In this document: piece by piece, positions 1-5,349 of the stretch | Layout of the letters: each line of letters begins with the position of its first letter | Position numbering within the stretch: the first letter of the stretch is position 1 | Origin: DATKMG01 sp035541995 | GTDB taxonomy: Bacteria; Acidobacteriota; Terriglobia; Versatilivoradales; Versatilivoraceae | Length of the DNA stretch: 6,665 bases | Assembly: GCA_035541995.1 (NCBI GenBank) | Contig: DATKMG010000013.1 | Location: 1 to 6,665, forward strand | Direction of reading: 5' to 3' | Notes under the pieces: model-generated | The model's database searches: none | What the model was told of the DNA's origin: nothing | Seen by the model: only the letters and a program-made list of their open reading frames with translations | Position numbers and translations under genes: made by a program

Positions 1-1586
1 TGTGTGATCAAACTGGTCATTTGTGGCGAAAAACCCAAAGCGGCATAGTCCCACCCTTGGAGTTTGGGGCCGTCGTCGTACTTCTGGTAGGTCACCCCCA
101 GTTTCAGGTCGAGGACCACGCTGGGCGAGAAGGTGTAGACGTCGTCGAGAGCGGCCACATAGGAAGGCCGGAGTTGTCTTTCACCTCCGGTTCCATTGCC
201 GTAAGTGTCTCCCCACCCTTCGAACCACTTGTCCCAACTGAAACGACCCATCAGGTGGTGCCGGTTGGAAAAGCTGTGATCCACCCGGGTGCTGTAGGTG
301 TCGTAAGTATCGACTTGCGGATCGACCCAAATGTAGTTTCCTTGTCCATCCGGGCTGACCCCGGCCGTGTTGTTGGGCATGGTTATGTAATTCAGGATGC
401 TCTTGGCCACAGGACTGATCATGTTGGAGGGAATAATGTTGTTGGGAAATGGAGAGCGGCTGAGATCGGAGTGGTTCTTAATAGAAAAAGGATTGTAGAT
501 CTGGTACTGCGGACCCAGCGCTAATAGTGCGGAGAAATCTCCGTTTCTTTCCGCCTCGGTCGGCACCGTCTCCTGGCTGGAAGAGGGGGTCTTGAGGGGA
601 TGCCTCTCCATCGTGAAAAACCAGAATGTCTTGTTGTGGCCGTCATATAGCTTGGGCAGTACCACGGGACCGCCCAGCGAAAACCCCCATCGGTGCTGCT
701 CGGCGCTGTTGTAATACACATAGGAACGGTTGAACGGATTTTCCGCTGCCCAGGAGGAAGGATAGAATTGATAGTGAGCCTCGCCGTGCAGAGCATTTGC
801 GCCCGAGCGGCTGACCATGTTGAAGACCGCCCCGGCGGTATGTCCTTGAGTGGCGTCGTATACGTTGGTCTGGATCTTCATTTCCTCGACCGCGTAGCTG
901 GAGAGACTGATCGCCGGCCGCGTAAAACCATTGGCCGCCCCGTTTTGCCCGGGAACTCCAACGCTCTGGTTCGCAACGCCATCCAGCGTGATGTCATTGT
1001 GGGAGAGCCCGGCGCCGTTGGAGCTTACCATCGTGAGCCCGTTGTTCCAGGCCGGATACGGGAGACGCAACTCACCTTGCTTGGACATGCCCGGCGCGAA
1101 GGTGAGCAATTCCAGAGCCGAGCCGCCCTGAATCGGGATTTCGTCCAATTCGGCTTTGCTGATGGTCGCGCTCTGGCTCGCTTCGGTGGTCTGCAGAATT
1201 TCAGTCCCAGCGTCAACCTGGATCGTTTCGCTGGATTCACCCAATTGGAGCGCGATGTTCAGTTCGACCGTTTCCGCCACGTGCAGTTCGAGGTCGAACC
1301 GGACAAAAGTCTTGAATCCTTCCGCACCGGCGGTCAACTTATACTGACCGGGGATCAAATAGGGAATCCGGAAGGAGCCCGAGTCGATGGTGACGGTTTT
1401 CGAAACGACGCCGGTCGCGATATTGGTAACCTCGACCGTCGCGCCCGGTACTACCGCCAAACTGGGGTCGGTCACGACACCGGCGATGGTGGCGCGGGAT
1501 TCTTGAGCCTGACCTGCATTGGGGGCCAAAGCAAGAAGCACCAGGACCGTCACTCCCATGAGCAGCATTTTTGGAAAGTGTTTCAT
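1..1586 (-). CDS. Oar-like TonB-dependent outer-membrane receptor, N-terminal half (truncated by window edge)
   Basis: The reverse strand reads open for 528 codons from an ATG at 1586 to the window edge. A signal peptide covers residues 1-27 (hydrophobic MLLMGVTVLVLLALA, likely cleaved at GQA/Q). Residues ~31-115 form a carboxypeptidase-regulatory-like beta-sandwich (TIAGVVTDPSLAVVPGATVEV ... IPYLIPGQYKLTAGAEGFK in pieces). A plug-like region follows at ~125-260 (ISKAELDEIPIQG, NDITLDGV, NVYDATQGHTAGAVFNMVSRSG). The barrel then starts, with the phrases usual for this family: GFSLGGPVV (301-309), NKTFWFF (318-324), VPTEAERNGDFS (341-352) and FPNNIIPSNMISPVAKSIL (380-398). Family members usually run to about 1000-1200 residues, so roughly half is present. 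They are taken to import large substrates or serve as surface proteins using TonB energy; the ligand here is unknown. No clear TonB box is visible after the signal peptide. Start choice rests on a strong Shine-Dalgarno sequence. The gene diverges from the regulator at 2179. Family call is confident; substrate is not assignable. Confidence 0.93.
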   Translation of the reverse strand, partial: MKHFPKMLLMGVTVLVLLALAPNAGQAQESRATIAGVVTDPSLAVVPGATVEVTNIATGVVSKTVTIDSGSFRIPYLIPGQYKLTAGAEGFKTFVRFDLELHVAETVELNIALQLGESSETIQVDAGTEILQTTEASQSATISKAELDEIPIQGGSALELLTFAPGMSKQGELRLPYPAWNNGLTMVSSNGAGLSHNDITLDGVANQSVGVPGQNGAANGFTRPAISLSSYAVEEMKIQTNVYDATQGHTAGAVFNMVSRSGANALHGEAHYQFYPSSWAAENPFNRSYVYYNSAEQHRWGFSLGGPVVLPKLYDGHNKTFWFFTMERHPLKTPSSSQETVPTEAERNGDFSALLALGPQYQIYNPFSIKNHSDLSRSPFPNNIIPSNMISPVAKSILNYITMPNNTAGVSPDGQGNYIWVDPQVDTYDTYSTRVDHSFSNRHHLMGRFSWDKWFEGWGDTYGNGTGGERQLRPSYVAALDDVYTFSPSVVLDLKLGVTYQKYDDGPKLQGWDYAALGFSPQMTSLIT

Positions 1587-1591
1587 ATGAA

Positions 1592-1597
1592 ACCTCC
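1592..1597 (-). promoter_or_regulatory. Shine-Dalgarno site of the receptor gene
   Basis: GGAGGT on the reverse strand lies 5 bases before the ATG at 1586. It fixes the start of the TonB-dependent receptor and fits the signal peptide beginning directly at that codon. Confidence 0.8.
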
Positions 1598-1620
1598 GTT
1601 CATAGATGACCCCAGTCTAG

Positions 1621-1649
1621 GTTCGACGGGGGGAGCAAGAGCAAGTCAA
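1621..1649 (-). promoter_or_regulatory. Possible sigma-70-like promoter of the receptor gene
   Basis: On the reverse strand TTGACT (1649-1644, five of six to the -35 consensus) is followed after 17 bases by TCGAAC (1626-1621, only three of six to the -10 consensus). Spacing is ideal but the -10 is poor, so this would need an activator or may be wrong. The adjacent palindrome at 1653-1668 sits where an activator would bind. Confidence 0.25.
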
Positions 1650-1652
1650 TTT

Positions 1653-1668
1653 TCGGTAAATTTACCGA
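1653..1668. promoter_or_regulatory. Perfect 16-bp palindrome, candidate operator of the receptor gene
   Basis: TCGGTAAATTTACCGA is identical to its reverse complement over all 16 bases. It lies 67 bp upstream of the receptor start and 3 bp from a possible -35 hexamer (TTGACT on the reverse strand, 1649-1644). Its half-site TTACCG recurs upstream at 1716 and 1758, with a TTACCC variant at 1748. A perfect dyad placed there is typical of a dimeric regulator's binding site. Which protein binds is unknown; the product of the divergent gene is one candidate. Confidence 0.5.
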
Positions 1669-1693
1669 GTCTTTTTGTTCATTAACCATGTGC

Positions 1694-1759
1694 GTTAACA
1701 GCCTTTACAGTCCAATTACCGCGTCTGTTAACATTTTTACAGGACAATTACCCTGCGTT
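1694..1759. repeat. Imperfect tandem repeat, two units of about 33 bp
   Basis: Unit one (1694-1726) and unit two (1727-1759) share the blocks GTTAACA, then TTTACAG, then CAATTACC, with a one-base length change in between. GTTAACA recurs at a 33-bp interval and CAATTACC at a 32-bp interval, close to three helical turns. The shared blocks suggest two copies of a composite regulatory site on the same face of the DNA. A further TTACCGCG follows at 1758-1765. Confidence 0.6.
1704..1731 (-). promoter_or_regulatory. Alternative upstream promoter candidate for the receptor gene
   Basis: On the reverse strand TTAACA (1731-1726, five of six to -35) and TGTAAA (1709-1704, four of six to -10) are separated by 16 bases. 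If used, transcription would start upstream of the 16-bp palindrome, which would then act as a roadblock or repressor site. Both hexamers lie inside the tandem repeat, so the match may reflect repeat composition only. Confidence 0.22.
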
Positions 1760-1888
1760 ACCGCGCTTAATTTGCCTGCCGGGAGTTTACGACCCGAAAT
1801 GAAGCCTTCGGCCTCAACCACCGGCTAATTGCTGGAATCCCGTCGGCATGATTCTTCAATTCTTAGGTGTGATTGCCCCTTTTCACTC

Positions 1889-1902
1889 TTGAGTGCACTC
1901 AA
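1889..1902. promoter_or_regulatory. Perfect 14-bp palindrome, candidate operator
   Basis: TTGAGTGCACTCAA equals its reverse complement. The half-site TTGAGT recurs as single copies at 1991-1996 and 2103-2108, between this palindrome and the regulator gene. A consensus -35 hexamer TTGACA lies eight bases downstream (1910-1915, plus strand), so a bound dimer could control rightward transcription toward the regulator gene. The binding protein is unknown. Confidence 0.4.
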
Positions 1903-1909
1903 AACGATC

Positions 1910-1936
1910 TTGACAATTGGGGGAACCTTGGATCAT
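1910..1936 (+). promoter_or_regulatory. Weak promoter candidate for rightward transcription
   Basis: TTGACA at 1910-1915 is a perfect -35 hexamer. The best nearby -10 is GATCAT at 1931-1936 (four of six), with a short 15-base spacer. At the normal 17-base spacing only TCATCT is found. If used, it would give a leader of over 200 bases before the regulator gene, containing the inverted repeat at 2035-2081. Confidence 0.2.
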
Positions 1937-2034
1937 CTTGTCAGTGGTGAACTTAGGCAACTCAGGGTATGCCTTCTCCAGGTAGGTTCCTTGAGTCGTG
2001 CCGGAGCTGTGGTCCTGCTGCTACCAGCCCGTTC

Positions 2035-2081
2035 TGCAAAATGGTAGTCCGTCAACATCCTGTGATTACTGCCATTTTGCA
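2035..2081. repeat. Inverted repeat with 14-bp stem and 19-base loop
   Basis: TGCAAAATGGTAGT (2035-2048) faces ACTGCCATTTTGCA (2068-2081). Thirteen of 14 positions pair as DNA. The remaining one is a G-U wobble in a plus-strand transcript, but an A-C mismatch in a minus-strand transcript, which favours a rightward RNA. There is no T-run after the second arm, so it does not look like an intrinsic terminator. It could be a leader hairpin of the regulator mRNA, or a spaced operator about 100 bp upstream of the regulator start. Confidence 0.5.
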
Positions 2082-2164
2082 TAACTGAAAATTACATCCC
2101 AATTGAGTATCCAACAGGCGTTTTGCGCAATTCTAAGGGCGGCCAGAGATTGACCGCGGAGGAT

Positions 2165-2170
2165 AGGAGG
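2165..2170 (+). promoter_or_regulatory. Shine-Dalgarno site of the regulator gene
   Basis: AGGAGG lies 8 bases before the ATG at 2179 and decides that start. It directly overlaps GCGGTAA (2170-2176), the reverse complement of the TTACCGC motif found upstream of the receptor. Confidence 0.8.
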
Positions 2171-2178
2171 CGGTAAAA

Positions 2179-3504
2179 ATGGCCGGAGTAACGAAAGAGG
2201 ATGACCCGAGTGGAGGGTCAGGCCTTGTGAGCGGTCTCCAGCCTGAAATACGGGATCTCGTGGAACGGCTCGCTTCGGGTTCCGCCTTTGGAAAGTCGAA
2301 TCGCTTGCGTGCGCTGTTTCTTTTCCTCTGCGATCGCAAAGCAACTGATCCGGAAGGGGTAATTCGGGAACAGGAAATTGGGATTGCAATTTTCAACCGC
2401 CGGCCGGATTACGACACGGCTGAAGACCCAATCGTGCGCGTGCATGTGTCCCAACTCCGCAAGAGGTTGGAACAGTATTTCGCCTCCGAGGGCCGGGACG
2501 AGCCAATAGTGATCGAGATCCCCAAGGGGAGCTACGCGCCGGTCTTCCGCAGCCGCGACTCCTATTCCTCGCTGGGCCGTTTGCCTGAGTTGTTTCGATC
2601 GTACCTGCCGTCTCGGGGGAAGCGGCGGATCGCAGCACTCTTGGTTTTGGCTGTCGGTGGGGTTCTGTTGGTGGCAGGACTCTTGTTTGGGCTTTGGAAT
2701 CTGGTCAGTTCGACCCGGCCGGCCCGGAATCTCGAAGTGAGTGCAACCGTAGATCGTCTGTGGGTTCAGATGTTCGACAACGGGCACCCGACCTGCATCG
2801 TGCTTTCTGACGTGGTCCTTGGGTTGTTCGAGGACGCCATCCAGTATCAACTCACCCTGAACGAGTACCGGGACAAGGACTTCAGTCGTCTGAGCAGCGA
2901 GCGGTTAAAGGACCCGGCGGATGTTGCCAGGTGGAAGCAGCTGATCGGGGAGTACTTTACTCACATTTCCGACGCTCGATCGGCGGCGACTTTTTCGGTG
3001 CTCAACGCGGGTCGAAACCTGCCCACGGAGATCGTATTTGCCGGGGACTTTGGGGTGAACTACCTCCAGTCGCATAACCTTATTCTGGTCGGCACGCGGC
3101 GAACCAATCCCTGGGTAGACATCTTCGAGAATCAGTTGAACTTCCAAACTGTATTTCGAGAGGGGCCGCCCATGTCGTGCCACTTTCAGAATCGTTCGCC
3201 CCTTCCTGGGGAGAGTGCAGAATACGAGGTTAAATGGACAAAGCAAGGGTTCTGCCGGGTGGCTTTTCTGCCCAGCCCGAGCCGAAGGGGCAATGTCCTG
3301 CTAATCTCGGGAACCGATATGGCATCCTCCGAAGCAGGCGGACAGTTCATCAGTGGTGAACGTTGGGTTCAGACGCTGCGTTCAGCACTCGCACTAAGCG
3401 AGAAAGCCCCGTTCCCCTATTTTGAGGTTCTGCTGAAGATCGACTATATGATCCGGGGTACTCCGAAGTTCGAGCTGGTTGCCCACCGCATCTACAAGTT
3501 CTGA
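2179..3504 (+). CDS. Membrane-anchored winged-helix one-component regulator with extracytoplasmic domain
   Basis: This 441-residue protein has three parts. Residues ~40-125 resemble the winged-helix-like N-terminal domain common in Acidobacteriota: REQEIGIAIFNRRPDYDT (63-80), DPIVRVHVSQLRKRLEQYF (83-101), then IEIPKGSYAPVF (112-123). A basic stretch (RGKRR, 146-150) precedes one hydrophobic helix at ~151-174. Residues ~177-441 would then lie outside the cytoplasmic membrane. This outer part carries ILVGTRRTNPWVDIFENQLNF (302-322 region), GNVLLISGTDMASSEAGGQF (371-390) and cysteines at 206, 334 and 359. The architecture is like CadC/ToxR: DNA binding inside, sensing outside, one polypeptide. 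I cannot assign the outer domain to a named ligand-binding family. The gene diverges from the TonB-dependent receptor and precedes the Tat-exported protein by 83 bp, so control of one or both is a reasonable inference. Domain layout is fairly sure; regulatory target is inferred. Confidence 0.82.
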   Translation: MAGVTKEDDPSGGSGLVSGLQPEIRDLVERLASGSAFGKSNRLRALFLFLCDRKATDPEGVIREQEIGIAIFNRRPDYDTAEDPIVRVHVSQLRKRLEQYFASEGRDEPIVIEIPKGSYAPVFRSRDSYSSLGRLPELFRSYLPSRGKRRIAALLVLAVGGVLLVAGLLFGLWNLVSSTRPARNLEVSATVDRLWVQMFDNGHPTCIVLSDVVLGLFEDAIQYQLTLNEYRDKDFSRLSSERLKDPADVARWKQLIGEYFTHISDARSAATFSVLNAGRNLPTEIVFAGDFGVNYLQSHNLILVGTRRTNPWVDIFENQLNFQTVFREGPPMSCHFQNRSPLPGESAEYEVKWTKQGFCRVAFLPSPSRRGNVLLISGTDMASSEAGGQFISGERWVQTLRSALALSEKAPFPYFEVLLKIDYMIRGTPKFELVAHRIYKF

Positions 3505-3574
3505 ATTAAGATTTCGGACCAAACGCATTCAATTATTCATTCCACCCGATCGACTCTGCGAACTCGGGAAACAA

Positions 3575-3579
3575 GAGGT
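3575..3579 (+). promoter_or_regulatory. Shine-Dalgarno site that decides the start of the Tat-signal protein
   Basis: GAGGT lies 8 bases before the ATG at 3588. The competing in-frame ATG at 3654, nearer the twin-arginine motif, has GGAGG only one base upstream (3648-3652), which is too close to work. The longer form with a 23-residue n-region is therefore preferred. Confidence 0.6.
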
Positions 3580-3587
3580 ATTCATCC

Positions 3588-5180
3588 ATGAAAAATCAAA
3601 TCAAGATTCTCTCAACCAAGACCCAACCGGCGTTGAACTCCATTCATGGAGGCATGACCAGACGCCGTTTTGTCTCAAGATGTGCCGCCTGCATGGGTTG
3701 TGGGGCATTGTCATTTCTGGACCAGATTCCATCACGGGCGGCCGAGGCCGTTCCCAGGAAGCCAAAGATTCGACTGGTCTTCTGCGAAACGCCAAACGAC
3801 CAACCGATTTGGCCGAACATCGGTTACGACTTCGCGGCCAGGCGCAAACAGATATCGAAACTCTTGACAAAGAACTGCCCGGAACTGGAGTTCCTACAGG
3901 TCAGTCTTATGAACGATCCCAAGCAGGCCGATTCGGTACTCCGGCAGGACGCCGAAGTGGACGGCTACCTGGTTTGCGTCGAAGGCTTGGGGTGGAATAA
4001 CGATATCGCCAAAATGTGCACTACGGGGAAACCCACGCTTCTGGCAGATAATCTCTTTGGGGGGTCGGGATTGTTTCTCGAAAAGCTTAGCGGGATTATG
4101 AGTTCCGGCAAACCCGTGGATTGGGTCAGTTCCTCAAACGACCAGCATCTCGCGGAGTCCGCTCGCCATTTTGCTGGATTGGTAAAAGGTAAGAGCGGTT
4201 CTGACACAGCGGCCGCCTTCCGAGCAACCCGGCGGAAAAACACTCCGGCGGTGGTCGACTGGAACTGCATGAACGATCCCGTCCCTTCACGCGACTTCGA
4301 CAGAGCGCTCCAGCAACTCCACAAAACCCGTATTCTTGTGGTGGGCAGCGATCGAGACGACGACGGATTTCGCAAGGCCAGCCTGGATGTGACCGGTGTG
4401 GAATTTGTTCCCATTTCATTCGAAGAGATGGCTGGGGCTTACGAGCAGGCGGACATGAAGGGTGCCAAGGAGTTTGCCGATCGCTGGATGGGGAAGGCGC
4501 AGTCGCTCGGCACTGTCAAGCCCGAGGTGGTCGAAAAATCCGGCGCCATGTATGTGGCGATGAAGGGGTTAATGGACAAGTACGGCGCCCGCGGAATCAG
4601 CATCAATTGCCTGGGCGGCTTTTACGAAGGACATTTGAAGGCGTACCCCTGTCTCGGATTCAGCCAGTTCAACAACGATGGTTTGGTGGGTGGCTGTGAG
4701 GCCGATCAGATGTCCGCGCTGACCATGACGGTCATGGGAGCGCTGACAGGCCGTCCCGGAATGATCTCCGACCCGGTGATTGACACCTCGAAGAATGCGA
4801 TCGTTTATGTCCACTGCGTGGCCATGACCAAACCCTTTGGACCTGACGGAGCCGCCAATGCTTACCAGATTCTCACGCACTCCGAAGATCGACAGGGCGC
4901 CTCCATCCGGTCTCTCTTGCCCGCGGGATATATGACCACCACCCTGGAAATCAATCCCACCAGCCGGCAGGTGCTCATTCACCGGGCTAAGACAATCGGT
5001 AACAACTCGAGTGATCTGGCCTGTCGTACTAAGCTGGAGGCGGTGGTCAAAGGAGATCTGGAGAAGTTGACCGAGCATTGGAGGATGGGCTGGCACCGGG
5101 TCACCTTCTATGGAGATCTGCATCCCCAAGTGGTGGAACTCTGCCAGCAGCTTCGTCTGGACTTGATTGAAGAAGCGTGA
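3588..5180 (+). CDS. Tat-signal protein with L-fucose/arabinose-isomerase-like fold
   Basis: This 530-residue protein begins with a twin-arginine signal: TRRRFVS at 24-30, a cysteine-containing hydrophobic stretch (CAACMGCGALSF, 32-43) and a likely cleavage site near SRAAEA (49-54). The mature part resembles L-fucose isomerase and related proteins (COG2407 type). The clearest region is ~335-415: GISINCLGGFYEG, GGCEADQMSA (368-377), SDPVID (394-399) and VHCVAMTKPFGPDG (408-421). Glu371 and Asp395 are 24 residues apart, the same distance as the manganese ligands Glu337 and Asp361 that I recall for E. coli FucI. The third ligand would be a C-terminal histidine; His503 (GWHRVTFYGD) is a candidate. 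FucI itself is cytoplasmic, so export is unusual. The protein may isomerise, epimerise or only bind a sugar or polyol in the periplasm. It follows the regulator by 83 bp on the same strand and may share its transcript. Fold call is moderately sure; activity and substrate are not known. Confidence 0.75.
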   Translation: MKNQIKILSTKTQPALNSIHGGMTRRRFVSRCAACMGCGALSFLDQIPSRAAEAVPRKPKIRLVFCETPNDQPIWPNIGYDFAARRKQISKLLTKNCPELEFLQVSLMNDPKQADSVLRQDAEVDGYLVCVEGLGWNNDIAKMCTTGKPTLLADNLFGGSGLFLEKLSGIMSSGKPVDWVSSSNDQHLAESARHFAGLVKGKSGSDTAAAFRATRRKNTPAVVDWNCMNDPVPSRDFDRALQQLHKTRILVVGSDRDDDGFRKASLDVTGVEFVPISFEEMAGAYEQADMKGAKEFADRWMGKAQSLGTVKPEVVEKSGAMYVAMKGLMDKYGARGISINCLGGFYEGHLKAYPCLGFSQFNNDGLVGGCEADQMSALTMTVMGALTGRPGMISDPVIDTSKNAIVYVHCVAMTKPFGPDGAANAYQILTHSEDRQGASIRSLLPAGYMTTTLEINPTSRQVLIHRAKTIGNNSSDLACRTKLEAVVKGDLEKLTEHWRMGWHRVTFYGDLHPQVVELCQQLRLDLIEEA

Positions 5181-5190
5181 ATAGGCTGCG

Positions 5191-5208
5191 AAATCTGAAG
5201 ATTTTTCT
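5191..5208 (+). terminator. Weak possible intrinsic terminator
   Basis: AAATC (5191-5195), loop TGAA, then GATTT (5200-5204) followed by further T residues forms a short AT-only stem 10 bases after the stop of the Tat-signal gene. Position is right, but the stem is short and weak, so termination would be inefficient at best. Confidence 0.2.
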
Positions 5209-5279
5209 GTCTCGGCATCTTGAGTTCCACTATGATTTGCGGGAATTTCTAAACCATTTGGGCACGGCCCCAATTCATT

Positions 5280-5291
5280 CTGACTCGTCAG
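5280..5291. promoter_or_regulatory. Short dyad upstream of the phosphatase gene
   Basis: CTGAC and GTCAG flank two bases (CTGACTCGTCAG). It lies 59 bp upstream of the start at 5350, inside a 169-bp gap that must hold a promoter if the phosphatase gene is transcribed separately. No good -35/-10 pair is visible in the gap. This may be a small operator or chance. Confidence 0.2.
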
Positions 5292-5349
5292 GGACAGGTT
5301 TTGGGATCCGCAGATTCAATTTTATCCACTTCCAACAGAAAGGATCAGG

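Larger units (their letters stand above)
1587..2178. other. Divergent intergenic control region between receptor and regulator genes
   Basis: This 592-bp stretch holds no convincing gene. The only plus-strand open frame of note (1829-2047, 72 codons) starts at TTG without a ribosome-binding site and gives a protein with no recognisable features. The part nearest the receptor (about 1650-1770) is clearly AT-richer than the flanking coding DNA and contains a 16-bp palindrome, four TTACC motifs and an imperfect tandem repeat. The part nearest the regulator contains a 14-bp palindrome (1889-1902) and a long inverted repeat (2035-2081). The region must carry the promoters of both divergent genes, and 592 bp is longer than two simple promoters need, which leaves room for several operators or a small RNA. 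Confidence 0.75.

Noticed and set aside
21..1685. Long plus-strand open frames at 21-524 and 693-1685 (up to 330 codons)
   Set aside because: They lie antisense to the TonB-dependent receptor, whose reverse-strand reading shows a signal peptide, ordered domains and family motifs. The plus-strand translations show no recognisable domain.
1694..1765. CRISPR-like or origin-like iteron array
   Set aside because: Only two imperfect units without unique spacers of constant size, and no replication or cas genes nearby; a regulatory repeat is simpler.
1829..2047. 72-codon plus-strand open frame in the intergenic region
   Set aside because: It starts at TTG, has no Shine-Dalgarno sequence, and its translation shows no signal, domain or repeat. 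It also ends inside the inverted repeat.
1587..2178. tRNA, rRNA fragment or insertion-sequence remnant in the long intergenic gap
   Set aside because: No cloverleaf with a T-loop pattern, no transposase fragment in any frame and no flanking target duplication could be seen.
2218..2850. 210-codon minus-strand open frame
   Set aside because: It overlaps the regulator CDS, whose domain structure and ribosome-binding site are convincing; the reverse reading is low-complexity and unrecognisable.
3479..4000. 173-codon plus-strand open frame overlapping the end of the regulator and the start of the Tat-signal gene
   Set aside because: It is in another frame than both supported genes and its translation has no domain; the Tat signal and isomerase motifs are in the 3588 frame.
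4569..5273. 234-codon minus-strand open frame
   Set aside because: Antisense to the best-conserved part of the FucI-like protein; no ribosome-binding site or recognisable motif.
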